From the NCBI RefSeq assembly GCF_041904905.1, contig NZ_JAYRMI010000007.1:32791-96790 (forward strand): a stretch of 64,000 nt of DNA, given 5' to 3'. The translations under genes and the position numbers were made by a program. The notes under the pieces are model-generated. The model ran no database searches. It saw only the letters and a list, made by a program, of their open reading frames with translations, and was not told the origin of the DNA. Below, in pieces: positions 7,714 through 16,562 of this stretch; position 1 is the stretch's first letter; every line of letters starts with the position of its first letter. This DNA is from Zoogloea sp041904905. Its GTDB lineage: Bacteria > Pseudomonadota > Gammaproteobacteria > Burkholderiales > Rhodocyclaceae.

Positions 7714-8748
7714 ATGACCTACGCCATCGCCCGCCCCGACCAGGGCCTCGCCGCCGCCCTCCAGCAGCGCATCGACACCAAGACCAAGCCCCTCGGCGCC
7801 CTCGGCCGGCTCGAAGCCCTGGCGAAGCAGATCGGCCTCGTCCAGCAGACCCTGTCGCCCGAGCTGCGCCAGCCCCACATGCTGGTGTTCGCCGGCGACC
7901 ACGGCGCGGCGAAGGCCGGCGTGTCGGCCTACCCCCAGGACGTGACCTGGCAGATGGTGGAGAACTTCCTGGCCGGCGGCGCGGCGATCAACGTCTTCGC
8001 CCGCCAGATGGGCCTGGGCCTCACGGTGGTGGATGCGGGCGTGGCTCATGATTTCGAGGCCCGCCCCGGCCTCGTCGACGCCAAGCTCGGCGCCGGCACC
8101 GCCAACTATCTGGAAACCCCGGCGATGGACGCCGCCACCCGCGACGCCGCCCTGGCCCGCGGCCGCAAGCTCGCCCACGCGCTGGCCGCCGACGGCTGCA
8201 ACGTGGTCGGCTTCGGCGAGATGGGCATCGGCAACACCGCCGCCGCGTCGCTCCTCACCCACTGCCTCGCCGGCGCCGACCTGGCCACCGTGATCGGTCG
8301 CGGCACCGGCCTCGACGACGCCGGCCTCGACCGCAAGCGCGCCCTGCTGGCCCGCGCCGCGGCCCGCGGCGGGCGCCCCGCCGACCCGCTGGCCGCGCTG
8401 GCCGAATACGGCGGCTTCGAGATCGCCATGATGGCCGGCGCCATGCTGGGCGCGGCCGAGGCGAAGATGGTGCTGCTGATCGACGGCTTCATCGTCACCA
8501 GCGCGCTGCTGGTGGCCCACGCCATCGCGCCGGCGATCCTCGACTACTGCGTGTTCGCCCACCGCTCCCACGAGGCCGGCCACGCGGTGCAGCTGGCTCA
8601 CCTGGGCGCCGAACCGCTGGTGCAGCTCGACCTGCGCCTGGGCGAAGGCACCGGCGCGGCGCTGGCCTACCCCCTGGTGCAGGCGGCGGTGAACTTCCTC
8701 ACCGAGATGGCCAGCTTCGAATCCGCCGGCGTGGCCGGCAAGTCCTGA
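7714..8748 (+). CDS. cobT: Nicotinate-nucleotide-dimethylbenzimidazole phosphoribosyltransferase
   Basis: Makes alpha-ribazole phosphate from dimethylbenzimidazole and nicotinate mononucleotide, activating the lower ligand of B12. The 344-aa length matches the family. FAGDHGAAKAGVSAYP, GEMGIGNTAAAS and RGTGLDD are recognisable, and the C-terminal LRLGEGTGAALAYPL block contains the glutamate that acts as catalytic base in CobT. It lies 73 bp after cobU and 11 bp before cobS on the same strand. There is no sign of truncation. Confidence 0.96.
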   Translation: MTYAIARPDQGLAAALQQRIDTKTKPLGALGRLEALAKQIGLVQQTLSPELRQPHMLVFAGDHGAAKAGVSAYPQDVTWQMVENFLAGGAAINVFARQMGLGLTVVDAGVAHDFEARPGLVDAKLGAGTANYLETPAMDAATRDAALARGRKLAHALAADGCNVVGFGEMGIGNTAAASLLTHCLAGADLATVIGRGTGLDDAGLDRKRALLARAAARGGRPADPLAALAEYGGFEIAMMAGAMLGAAEAKMVLLIDGFIVTSALLVAHAIAPAILDYCVFAHRSHEAGHAVQLAHLGAEPLVQLDLRLGEGTGAALAYPLVQAAVNFLTEMASFESAGVAGKS

Positions 8749-8759
8749 CCGCAGCCCGG

Positions 8760-9530
8760 ATGCGCACCCAGCTCGAACTCTTCTTCATCGCCATCGGCTT
8801 CTTCACCCGCCTGCCGGTGCCCCGCTGGGTCGAGTTCGCCCCCGAAAAGCTCGGCTACGCGGCGCGCTACCTGCCCCTGGTGGGCTGGCTGGTGGGGCTC
8901 GTCGGCGTGGCGGTGTATCTGCTGGCGGTGCAGGTGCTGCCGGTGGATGTGGCCGTGGTGCTGGCGATGGCCGCCACCATCCGCGTCACCGGCGCCTTCC
9001 ACGAAGACGGCTGGGCCGACACCTGCGACGGCCTGGGCGGCGGGTGGACCCGCGAGCAGGTGCTGGCGATCATGAAGGACTCGCGGATCGGCAGCTACGG
9101 CACCATCGGGCTGGTGCTCATGCTCCTCGCCAAGTATCTGGCCCTCACCAACCTGGGCGCCGAAGACGACTACCCGGCGATCGCCGCCCTGCTGGTGGCC
9201 CACCCCCTGTCGCGGCTGGTGGCGGTGGGGCTGATGGCAACCCTCGACTACGCCCGCGCGGACGCCACCTCCAAATCCGCCCCGGCGGCCCGCCGACCCA
9301 CCGCCGCCGAACTGGGCATCGCCACCCTGGCCGGGGTGGTGCCGCTGCTGCTCCTCAACCCCCGCGAGGCGCTGCTGGCCCTGGCGGTGAGCGCGGCAGT
9401 GGGCATCCTGGCCCGGCGCACCTTCCGCCGCCGCCTGGGCGGCTACACCGGCGACTGCCTGGGCGCCGCCCAACAGGTAGCCGAACTCGCGATCTACCTG
9501 GGAATCCTCGCCGCGTGGAGCTTTACCTGA
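8760..9530 (+). CDS. cobS: Adenosylcobinamide-GDP ribazoletransferase (cobalamin synthase)
   Basis: Integral inner-membrane enzyme that joins adenosylcobinamide-GDP to alpha-ribazole (phosphate), the last assembly step of the nucleotide loop. It is 256 aa. FIAIGFFTRLPVP at the N-terminus, GAFHEDGWADTCDGLGGGW near residue 80 with its metal-binding acidic residues, and MKDSRIGSYGTIGL are diagnostic. At least six hydrophobic segments follow, and the C-terminal GGYTGDCLGAAQQ block is intact. The gene starts 11 bp after cobT, and its end overlaps the GTG start of cobC by 16 bases. Confidence 0.96.
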   Translation: MRTQLELFFIAIGFFTRLPVPRWVEFAPEKLGYAARYLPLVGWLVGLVGVAVYLLAVQVLPVDVAVVLAMAATIRVTGAFHEDGWADTCDGLGGGWTREQVLAIMKDSRIGSYGTIGLVLMLLAKYLALTNLGAEDDYPAIAALLVAHPLSRLVAVGLMATLDYARADATSKSAPAARRPTAAELGIATLAGVVPLLLLNPREALLALAVSAAVGILARRTFRRRLGGYTGDCLGAAQQVAELAIYLGILAAWSFT

Positions 9531-10066
9531 TCCGTCACCCCCGGCCCGCCGTGGCGCCGGGGGTCTGCTACGGCCAGCTCGATCTGGGCCTGGCCGAATC
9601 CGCCCACACCGTGGCCGCGCGCCTGCGCCCGCTGCTGCCGGCCGACTACGCCCTCTTCGCCAGCCCCCTGGCCCGCGCCCGGCTGCTCGCCGACGCCCTC
9701 GGCACCCCGCAGCTCGACCCGCGCCTGAAGGAGATCCACTTCGGCGACTGGGAAGGGCGCAGCTACGACGACATCGGCCGGGCCGCCCTCGACGCCTGGG
9801 CCGACGCCCCGCTGGATTTCGCCCCGCCCGGCGGCGAATCGCCCCGCCAGATGGCCGCCCGCGCGCTGGATTTCCTCGCCGGCCTGCGCCTCCGCGCACC
9901 CGCCGCCGCCGTGGTGGTGGCCCACGGCGGGCCGCTCCGGGCCATCGCCGGCGAACTCCTCGGCCTGCCGCCGGAGCGCTGGCTCACCCTCGACTTCGCC
10001 TGCGGCGAAGTCACCCGGCTGGATCTCCACGACTGGGGCACCGTGCTGCGCTGGTTCAACCGCTGA
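9515..10066 (+). CDS. cobC: Alpha-ribazole phosphatase-type histidine phosphatase
   Basis: Histidine-phosphatase-superfamily enzyme of 183 aa, expected to dephosphorylate alpha-ribazole-5'-phosphate (or cobalamin phosphate) in the cytoplasm. The catalytic LIRHPRP motif is at residues 5-11; LFASPLARAR, KEIHFGDWEG (acid residue) and VVVAHGGPLR (second histidine) follow. I chose the GTG at 9515 because it places the RH motif at the very N-terminus, as in the family; it overlaps cobS by 16 bases. The role is supported by position at the end of cobUTS; sequence alone would also allow a general phosphoglycerate-mutase-like phosphatase. Confidence 0.88.
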   Translation: MELYLIRHPRPAVAPGVCYGQLDLGLAESAHTVAARLRPLLPADYALFASPLARARLLADALGTPQLDPRLKEIHFGDWEGRSYDDIGRAALDAWADAPLDFAPPGGESPRQMAARALDFLAGLRLRAPAAAVVVAHGGPLRAIAGELLGLPPERWLTLDFACGEVTRLDLHDWGTVLRWFNR

Positions 10067-10250
10067 ACGACAACCCATATCGGGTAGCCGACCGTCCACC
10101 TCAGCGCGTCGGCATTTCAGCGGATGCTAACATTCGACCCGGATGGCATTGCCTCCGGACGAACCATCCTTCCCCACTGAGTTCCCCCGGCGCCCGTCGC
10201 CCGCAGAAGGCGCGGCCCCCCGGCAACGCAACGACTCGAAGGAACAGCCC

Positions 10251-10895
10251 ATGCTCCGCCTCTCCCGCCGCACCCTGCGGCACACCGCCGCCACCCTCGC
10301 CGCCGCGCTGGGCTTTGCCGGCTCCGCCCACGCCTACCTGCTGTCGGCCTACGACGCGTCGGTCTACACCGGCGACACCGCCGCCCTGAACGCCGCCCTC
10401 GGCCTCACCACCCTCACCGCGGTCGAGGATTTCGAGGACGCCGTGCCGGTGCCCGGCCTCGGCTCGTCCCTCGCCAGCGACGGCCGCAACCTGCCCAACC
10501 ACGCCTGGGACGGCATCACCACCACCGTCTCGGGCTACCCGGTGTTCACCATCAGCCTGCCCGGCATCCGCCTGTTCGGGATCGGCATCTCCGACAACGA
10601 CGGCGGCGGCCAGACGATCACCGTCAACAACCTCCCGCCCCTCGATCTGTCCTCGGTGCCCGGCTACCGGGGCGACGTCAGCGGCCACGCCACCTACGTG
10701 ATCGTCCGCGCCGAAGCGGGCGACGCCGACATCGCGCAGATCGCCATCGACGGCAGCATCACCCCGATGTTCGACCACCTCGTCCTGAGCACCGACGCCG
10801 GCCTGCCCGCCAGCGTGCCCGAGCCCGGCAGCGCGCTGCTCAGTCTGGGCGGCCTCGGCATCCTCGCCCGCCTGCGTCGCGGCGCCCGCCGCTGA
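10251..10895 (+). CDS. PEP-CTERM sorted exported protein of unknown function
   Basis: 214-aa secreted protein. A twin-arginine-free signal peptide (residues 1-25, ending SAHA) is followed by a mostly beta-predicted body. At the C-terminus is a PEP-CTERM tail: VPEPGS near residue 189, a short hydrophobic helix and the basic cluster RLRRGARR. Such tails are processed by exosortase (EpsH family), usually in biofilm-forming Gram-negatives. The start at 10251 has a GAAGGAA ribosome site 7 bases upstream. The body (a PEP-CTERM-associated beta domain) has no function I recognise. No exosortase gene lies in the window. Confidence 0.85.
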   Translation: MLRLSRRTLRHTAATLAAALGFAGSAHAYLLSAYDASVYTGDTAALNAALGLTTLTAVEDFEDAVPVPGLGSSLASDGRNLPNHAWDGITTTVSGYPVFTISLPGIRLFGIGISDNDGGGQTITVNNLPPLDLSSVPGYRGDVSGHATYVIVRAEAGDADIAQIAIDGSITPMFDHLVLSTDAGLPASVPEPGSALLSLGGLGILARLRRGARR

Positions 10896-10904
10896 CCGCA
10901 TCGC

Positions 10905-10929
10905 CCCGGATCGGCCCCCTCGATCCGGG
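10905..10929 (+). terminator. Stem-loop downstream of the PEP-CTERM gene
   Basis: A perfect 9-bp stem CCCGGATCG / CGATCCGGG with a 7-base loop begins 9 bases after the stop codon. Only a weak TCTTCC follows, not a clear T-run, so termination may be partial. The remaining sequence to 11210 (about 280 bp) has no gene; it becomes AT-rich after 11050. Confidence 0.5.
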
Positions 10930-11092
10930 TCTTCCGCCCTCCGCTTTCCCCCCACAGCGGCCGCCCGTCGGCCCGCGTCGCCTGCCGCCAGCGCCTGCGC
11001 CGGCCGGCCACCCCGCTCCGCCCCCGCCTGAAAGCACGAGGAAACCTCGTCATTTGTAAGCAATCATTTCAGCGCACCCGTTGATGATGGTT

Positions 11093-11130
11093 TTGACATT
11101 TCAGGATCGAATTTAGCGAGATACTCGATT
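11093..11130 (+). promoter_or_regulatory. Candidate promoter upstream of the multicopper oxidase
   Basis: A perfect TTGACA hexamer lies at 11093-11098 in an otherwise unusually AT-rich stretch of this high-GC genome. Downstream -10 candidates are poor: TAGCGA after 15 bases and GATACT after 21 bases. The oxidase start is about 110 bases further on. This is a weak call based on one good hexamer and local composition. Confidence 0.3.
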
Positions 11131-11210
11131 TAAGGGAAAAGCGCTGCCGCCCTCCGAACCCGTCCAGGCGTTCGGGCCAAAGTGCCGGCAAACCTCAAGG
11201 GGATTTCACC

Positions 11211-13070
11211 ATGGAAAATCGACGCAAGCTCCTCAAGGCAGGTGGGGTGGGGTTGCTCTCCTACTTCGTCTCGCCGCTCAGTTTTGGCCAGACGGCGGCC
11301 ACCCTGCTGTCGTCCATCCGCAGCCGGCAATTCACGCTGCCGATGCCCAACCCCCTCGACCCGGCCAACCAGTTTGCGCCGGACGCCCCCGGGGGCACCG
11401 CCTACACCCTGAAGATCAGGGAGTTCCAGGCCAACCTGGGCCTCATCGACCCGTCCACGGGCCGGGCCCTGCCCACCACCCTGTGGGGCTACGGCTCCAC
11501 CACCCAGGCGCCCAGCTACCCCGGCCGCACCTTCAACCTGCGCCAGAACGTGCCCGTCACCGTGCGCTACGTGAACGAGCTGGTGAGCGGCACCGGCCCG
11601 CTGCCCCACCGCCTGCCGGTGGACACCACCCTCGACTGGGCCAACCCCGGCAACCTGGGCGGACGGGCGCCGGTGCCGCTGGTCGCCCACCGCCACGGCG
11701 GCGACCAGGGCACGCGCGCCGACGGCCTGCCCGACGCCTGGTCCACCCCCGACGCGAACCGGGACGGCATGCCCGACTACCGGGGCCGCCTGTTCAGCGC
11801 CAGCTACACCTTCGACAACAGCCAGGAAGCCGGCCACCTGTGGTATCACGACCACGCCCTGGGCGTGACCCGCCTCAACGTTTACATGGGCCTTGCCGGC
11901 AACTACTTCATCCGCGACCGGAACGAGGACTACCTCGTCCAGTGCGGCCAGCTGCCGGCCTACCCCTACGAGCTGCCGATCTGCATCCAGGACCGCCAGT
12001 TCGGCGCCACCGGCGCCCTCCAGTACCCGGCCACCGACCCAGCCAACCCCGCCGCCCCCAACCCCACCCATCTGCCCGAGTTCTTCGGCGACGTGGTGGT
12101 CGCCAACGGCCTGCCCTGGCCGCGCTTCGACTGCGAGCCGCGCCTCTATCGCCTGCGCCTGCTCAACGGCTCCGACTCGCGGGTATTCACCCTCAGCTTC
12201 GTGCCCGAGAACTTCGCCGGCACCCGGCTCACCTTCTGGCAGATCGGCACCGACCTGGGCCTGATGAACAGCCCGGTGGCCCTCACCAGCCTCACCCTGG
12301 CCCCCGGCGAGCGGGCCGACGTGCTGGTGGATTTCTCGCGCATCGTCTGGTGGTGGCACGGCAAGGTGCTGGTCAAGAACAGCGCCAGCACCCCCTTCCC
12401 CAACGGCCTGCCGCCGGTGACCGGCACCACCGACCGGGTGATGGCCTTCAGCGTCACCAAGCCGCTGGGCTTCTTCGGGTGGAGCCTGGCGCTGCTCACC
12501 GGCGCCAGCATCCCGTCCAACCTGCGCCCGGTGCATGGCCCGCTGCCCGCGCCCGTCACCGCCGGCGTCAAGGTGCGCAAGCTCATGCTGTTCGAAGGCA
12601 CCGACGCCTACGGCCGCCTGCAGACCATGCTCGGCACCGTCAATCCGGCCGCCGGCAACCCGGCCGGCCCGGGCTTCGGCACCTTCCTCTACACCGACCC
12701 GGTCACCGAGAACATCGCGGTGGGCAGCACCGAGATCTGGGAGATCTACAACACCACCGTAGACGCCCACCCCATCCACCTGCACCTCACCGCCTTCCGC
12801 GTGCTCGACCGGCAGGGCTTCACCGGCACCCTGCTGCCCAAGCCGATGGGCGTGGGCGCCACCGGCGGCTACCTCACCCGGATCGCCCTCGCCGGCACCC
12901 GGGCCCCCGCGCTGCCCACCGAGCAGGGCCGCAAGGACACCGTGCTGGCCTACCCGGGGCAGGTCACGCGCATCGTCGCCACCTTCAGCCGGCCGGGCGA
13001 GTACGTCTGGCACTGCCACATCCTGTCCCACGAAGACCACGAGATGATGCGCCGCTTCGTCGTCGCCTGA
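11211..13070 (+). CDS. Multicopper oxidase (CotA/bilirubin-oxidase-like), exported
   Basis: Copper oxidase that couples one-electron oxidation of a substrate to reduction of oxygen to water; 619 aa with three cupredoxin domains. All copper-ligand motifs are present: HRHG at residue 160, HLWYHDH at 209-215, HPIHLHL at 520-526 and HCHILSHEDHEM at 601-612, which includes the type-1 copper Cys602 and axial Met612. The N-terminus ENRRKLLKAG plus a hydrophobic stretch resembles a Tat signal, which would allow export folded with copper. Substrate is unknown: metal (Mn, Cu), phenolic or bilirubin-like compounds are possible. The SCO1-type gene 2.6 kb away hints at copper handling, but it is on the other strand. 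Confidence 0.9.
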   Translation: MENRRKLLKAGGVGLLSYFVSPLSFGQTAATLLSSIRSRQFTLPMPNPLDPANQFAPDAPGGTAYTLKIREFQANLGLIDPSTGRALPTTLWGYGSTTQAPSYPGRTFNLRQNVPVTVRYVNELVSGTGPLPHRLPVDTTLDWANPGNLGGRAPVPLVAHRHGGDQGTRADGLPDAWSTPDANRDGMPDYRGRLFSASYTFDNSQEAGHLWYHDHALGVTRLNVYMGLAGNYFIRDRNEDYLVQCGQLPAYPYELPICIQDRQFGATGALQYPATDPANPAAPNPTHLPEFFGDVVVANGLPWPRFDCEPRLYRLRLLNGSDSRVFTLSFVPENFAGTRLTFWQIGTDLGLMNSPVALTSLTLAPGERADVLVDFSRIVWWWHGKVLVKNSASTPFPNGLPPVTGTTDRVMAFSVTKPLGFFGWSLALLTGASIPSNLRPVHGPLPAPVTAGVKVRKLMLFEGTDAYGRLQTMLGTVNPAAGNPAGPGFGTFLYTDPVTENIAVGSTEIWEIYNTTVDAHPIHLHLTAFRVLDRQGFTGTLLPKPMGVGATGGYLTRIALAGTRAPALPTEQGRKDTVLAYPGQVTRIVATFSRPGEYVWHCHILSHEDHEMMRRFVVA

Positions 13071-13181
13071 GCGCGCGGGCCGGCCGGCGCAGCCCCGCGC
13101 CGGCCCGGGTGCGGAAGCGTCGGAAAAAATCGGGCAGAATCCGCCCACCGACGCCGCGCCCGCTCCGCCGCCCGTCGCCGT

Positions 13182-13212
13182 CCGCCCCCCGCGGGGCCGG
13201 GCGGCGTTTTTT
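13182..13212 (+). terminator. Intrinsic terminator after the multicopper oxidase
   Basis: A GC-rich stem with CCGCCC (13182-13187) pairing to GGGCGG (13199-13204) is followed by CG and six T residues (13207-13212). It separates the oxidase gene from the hydrolase gene starting at 13255. A second strong hairpin without a T-run lies at 13082-13105, right after the oxidase stop codon. Confidence 0.75.
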
Positions 13213-13254
13213 CGTGCCGGCGCGGGCGGCGGCCCCGAACCGAGAGAGAACGCG

Positions 13255-14088
13255 ATGACCCACTTCCTGGCCGACGACGGCGAAAAGATCCACCTCAAGG
13301 TGTCCGGCGAGGGCCCGCCGATGGTGCTGCTGCACGGCTGGACCTCCTCCCACCGGGACTGGAACCCCTTCCTCGCCGAGCTGGAGCCCCACCGCCGCCT
13401 GTACCGCTGGGACGCCCGCGGCCACGGCGGCCATCGCCTCGAAACCGCCAGCGTGCCCACGGTGGCGCGCATGGCGCGGGATCTGCAGAACCTGCTCGAC
13501 CGCCACCGGCTTGATCGGGTGGTCGTCGCCGGGCACTCGATGGGCGCCCTCACCCTGTGGCAATACCTGCGGGATTTCGGCAGCAGCCGGCTGGCCAAGA
13601 TCGTCGTGATCGACCAGTCGCCGCGCCTCGTCACCGACGCCGGCTGGCCCCACGGCATCTGCGGCGACTTCGACGAAGCCCGCAACGCCGCCTTCATCCG
13701 CGCGCTGGAGGCCGACTTCGCCGAGGCCGTGCTGCGCCTCGTCGCCTTCGGCCACAACGCCCGGGCGCGCCAGCTCTACGAGGAGAACGGCCCCGCCATC
13801 CAGTCGGCCCGCCAGCGCCTGGCCAGCTTCGACGCCCGCGCCCTGATCGAGTGCTGGCAGAGCCTCACCGCCGCCGACTACCGGGACGTGCTGCCCACCA
13901 TCGACGTGCCGGCGCTGCTGGTGTACGGCGGGGCCAGCAACTTCTACTCCACCGCCACCGCCCATTACGTGCGCGACCGCATCCCCGACGCGCGCCTCCA
14001 CGTCTACCCGGACGTGGACCACGCCCCGCACCTGTGGGAGCGGGCGCGCTTCGTGCGCGACGTGCTGGATTTCGTCGCCGGCGGCTGA
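13255..14088 (+). CDS. Alpha/beta-fold hydrolase
   Basis: 277-aa cytoplasmic hydrolase with an LLHGW oxyanion motif near residue 25, the nucleophile elbow GHSMG (Ser95) and a C-terminal DVDHAPH with the catalytic histidine (His256). The acidic residue usually found in the GxxD loop before the histidine is not evident: that loop reads YGGASNFY. The acid may come from another strand, as in some family members. Substrate cannot be inferred; non-haem haloperoxidase-like esterases and meta-cleavage hydrolases share this pattern. It follows a terminator, so it is probably transcribed alone. Confidence 0.85.
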   Translation: MTHFLADDGEKIHLKVSGEGPPMVLLHGWTSSHRDWNPFLAELEPHRRLYRWDARGHGGHRLETASVPTVARMARDLQNLLDRHRLDRVVVAGHSMGALTLWQYLRDFGSSRLAKIVVIDQSPRLVTDAGWPHGICGDFDEARNAAFIRALEADFAEAVLRLVAFGHNARARQLYEENGPAIQSARQRLASFDARALIECWQSLTAADYRDVLPTIDVPALLVYGGASNFYSTATAHYVRDRIPDARLHVYPDVDHAPHLWERARFVRDVLDFVAGG

Positions 14089-14091
14089 GGC

Positions 14092-15672
14092 TCAGGGCAC
14101 TGTCCAGTCCCCGTCCGGCACCAGGCTGCCGTCGGCGCCCACCCGCATCAGGTAGCCACCCTTCGAGCCGTAGCGCTGCCCCGGCCCCAGGGTGAAGCGC
14201 GGGAAGGCCGTGCTCACCGCCCCGGCGTAGGCGTCCTCCACCCGCTCCAGCAGCGCCGCCCGCGACGCCGGCTCGGGCAGGGTGTACAGCGCCCGGGCGG
14301 CGACGAGGCAGGCCGACCAGGTGTTGCCCTGGGTCCGCTCGGTCTCCCGGGTGAGGTTCAGCCCGGCGCCGCTCATCCACCCGCCCAGGTTGAAGACCAT
14401 CCGCCCGAGGCGCGCCTCCGACGCGTCGAAGGGGTGAATCACCCGCAGCGCGTCGCCGGAGATGGGCCGGATCGCCCCCGCGTCCGGCGCCCGCTCAAGC
14501 TCGCCCAGGGTGGCCGACACCAGCACCGGCAGCCCGGCCGGCAGGCGCGGCGGGCGCGCCGCGAAGGCCCGCAGCTGGGCCGGGGTGAGCCACAGCAGCA
14601 GGGCGTCGTCCCGCCCCAGGGTGGGCAGCGGCGCCCCCGGCGCCACATCCACCCGGCGGGTGTGGGGGCGCTCGGCGCGCATCGCGGCATGGGCGGCGGC
14701 GGCGTGGCGGCCGATGTCGTCCGCGGCAAACACCTGCACCAGCCGCCGCGGCGGCGCGGGCCGGTCGAGCAGATGGCGGGCGGCCAGCCGGCCCTCCAGC
14801 GCCACCCCCGGCCACAGGTAGATCGACGCCGCCGGCGCCGGGCCCGGCGCGTCGGTGTTGGGGAAAAGGCAGGGCATGCCCTCCGCCTCGCAGAACGCAT
14901 GCACCGGCGCCCACTCGCGGCCGATCCCGCCGACCAGCGCGAAGGCCGGCGTGCGGCGCTGGTGCTCCGCCAGCTGCCGACGCCAGCCGCTGGCCGGGCC
15001 CGCCAGGCGCCACTCGTGGAGCTTCCAGGCCCGCCGGCCGCTGCCCTCGGCCGGGCTGTGGCTGGCGATGCAGCGGGTCAGCACGTCGAGCATGGCCTGC
15101 TGCTGGCGCTCGGGCACGTCCGGCGCGACGACCGTGGCCAGGTGCACCACGCCCGCCTCCAGCCCCGGCGGCGGCACGGCCCCGAGCCGGCGCAGGTAGG
15201 CCGCCAGCGCGGCGATCTCCCGGTCGGCAAGCCGGTAGCGCGGCATCGTCGGGTCGAAGGCGGCGCCCCCGGCCCCCACCCCGTCGCGCAGGGCCCGGGC
15301 CAGGCTGGCCATGGCGTAGGCCGGCCGGGTGCGGAAGGCGTGATCCTCGAAGGCCATGCCCGGCGCCCGGCGGGGGCGATGGCCGGCGGGCGGACGCCCC
15401 GGGGCGAACAGGGTCTCGCCGGCCACCGGCGGCACCCGCGTCACCCCCTCCACCGTGCCCATCCCGCTGGGCCGGTGGCACTGCACGCAGGCCAGATCGC
15501 GCCCCGCCAGCAGCGGCCCGCCGGGGCGACGGCCCTCGATGGGCGTGCCGTCGGCGCGCAGGCCGTCGTGATACAAACGGCGGCCTTCTTCGGCCAAATC
15601 TGTATCGGCCGATGCGCCGCCCGCCGCCACGGCCCACGCGGCGGCCAGCAGCGTCCGCAGCGCCGCGCTCAC
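14092..15672 (-). CDS. Fusion of a c-type cytochrome and a periplasmic-binding-protein-like domain
   Basis: 526-aa predicted periplasmic protein. It has a signal peptide (residues 1-21), then a cytochrome c domain with haem motif CVQCH (Cys62, Cys65, His66) and a later DPTMPRYRLADREI segment that supplies a likely axial Met. From about residue 170 to the end it resembles a type-1 periplasmic binding protein (Leu/Ile/Val-receptor fold: FALVGGIGREW, CLFPNTDAP, LVQVFAADDIGRHAA). The GTG start at 15672 overlaps the SCO1 gene stop as GTGA, so the two are coupled. Function is unknown; ligand-gated electron transfer or a redox sensor in the periplasm is possible. Confidence 0.75.
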   Translation of the reverse strand: MSAALRTLLAAAWAVAAGGASADTDLAEEGRRLYHDGLRADGTPIEGRRPGGPLLAGRDLACVQCHRPSGMGTVEGVTRVPPVAGETLFAPGRPPAGHRPRRAPGMAFEDHAFRTRPAYAMASLARALRDGVGAGGAAFDPTMPRYRLADREIAALAAYLRRLGAVPPPGLEAGVVHLATVVAPDVPERQQQAMLDVLTRCIASHSPAEGSGRRAWKLHEWRLAGPASGWRRQLAEHQRRTPAFALVGGIGREWAPVHAFCEAEGMPCLFPNTDAPGPAPAASIYLWPGVALEGRLAARHLLDRPAPPRRLVQVFAADDIGRHAAAAHAAMRAERPHTRRVDVAPGAPLPTLGRDDALLLWLTPAQLRAFAARPPRLPAGLPVLVSATLGELERAPDAGAIRPISGDALRVIHPFDASEARLGRMVFNLGGWMSGAGLNLTRETERTQGNTWSACLVAARALYTLPEPASRAALLERVEDAYAGAVSTAFPRFTLGPGQRYGSKGGYLMRVGADGSLVPDGDWTVP

Positions 15673-16295
15673 CGGGCGAGCATCGGGCGCAGCTCGGCCA
15701 GGATGCGCTCGGCCTGGGCCAGGCCGTCCAGGCGCACCCACGGCTGACCCGGCGCCCGCCGCAGAAAGCTCACCGGGGTGTGGCCCATCTTGTCCGGCCG
15801 GTAGGCGTTGAAGGCCCGCTGCACGGCGCTGCTGGCGGCGTCGCTGCCGGTGAGGAACAGCCAGTCGCCGCCCACCCCGGCGCCGTACTGGCGGGCGTAG
15901 GCCTTCAGGCGGGCCGGCGTGTCCTGCTCCGGGTCGATCGACACCGACACCAGCCGCACCCGGCCACGGTCGGCGCCCAGCCCCTCGCGCACCTCGGCGA
16001 AAATCCGCGTCATCGGCGGGCAGATCGCCGTGCAGCTGGTGTAGATGAAGTTGAGCAGCACCGGCCGGCCGTCATCCACCAGGGCCGGAAAGGCGGCGCT
16101 CACCCCGTCCTGGTTGCGCAGGCTGACCGCCGGCAGGGCCACCGCCACCTCGCTGCGGCTCACCGTCGACGCCGCGTGCAGGCTGTGCCGGTGGTGGGCG
16201 TGCTCGTCGGCGGCCCACAGCCCGTTGGGCAGCGCCAGCAGGATCAGCAGGACCGCCGCGGTGACGCGGACGGTGAAATAGGGTTTGGACGACAT
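15669..16295 (-). CDS. SCO1/SenC/PrrC-family copper chaperone
   Basis: 208-aa membrane-anchored thioredoxin-fold protein that delivers copper to cytochrome oxidase or acts in thiol redox. An N-terminal hydrophobic anchor (about residues 8-27) is followed by a histidine-rich stretch (DEHAHHRHSLH). The copper-binding CxxxC motif is in FIYTSCTAICPPMT, and a conserved histidine lies in MGHTPVSF. The start at 16295 has a GGGGAG ribosome site. It is first in a two-gene unit with the cytochrome c-binding-protein fusion, suggesting that it matures or services that protein or a terminal oxidase encoded elsewhere. Confidence 0.9.
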   Translation of the reverse strand: MSSKPYFTVRVTAAVLLILLALPNGLWAADEHAHHRHSLHAASTVSRSEVAVALPAVSLRNQDGVSAAFPALVDDGRPVLLNFIYTSCTAICPPMTRIFAEVREGLGADRGRVRLVSVSIDPEQDTPARLKAYARQYGAGVGGDWLFLTGSDAASSAVQRAFNAYRPDKMGHTPVSFLRRAPGQPWVRLDGLAQAERILAELRPMLAR

Positions 16296-16403
16296 GGCAG
16301 GGCTCCCCGTGCAATGCAGAAAGTGGGCTCCCGGCCATTTTCGGGTCGCGCCGCGCGCCGCCAGCGTGACGGGCGCCACGACTTTCCGCCATGAAACTCC
16401 AAA

Positions 16404-16430
16404 TCACGTAAAAACGGTAAAACCACGTGA
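16404..16430. promoter_or_regulatory. Dyad in the divergent SCO1 / GspC-like intergenic region
   Basis: TCACGT (16404-16409) and ACGTGA (16425-16430) form an inverted repeat spaced by 15 bases, within an AT-richer patch between the divergent genes starting at 16295 and 16563. It could be an operator for either gene. It is a short match and so a weak call. Confidence 0.25.
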
Positions 16431-16562
16431 AACGCCCGCAAGCCCGAGGACGCCCGGTGATACGTTACGGTCATGCAAAGACAACCCATGCGGCTTAGCG
16501 TGTCTCGGTGGGTCCGCGAGGAAGCGGGCGCGGAGGCCCCTTGCCCGGACGGAGAGATCGGA

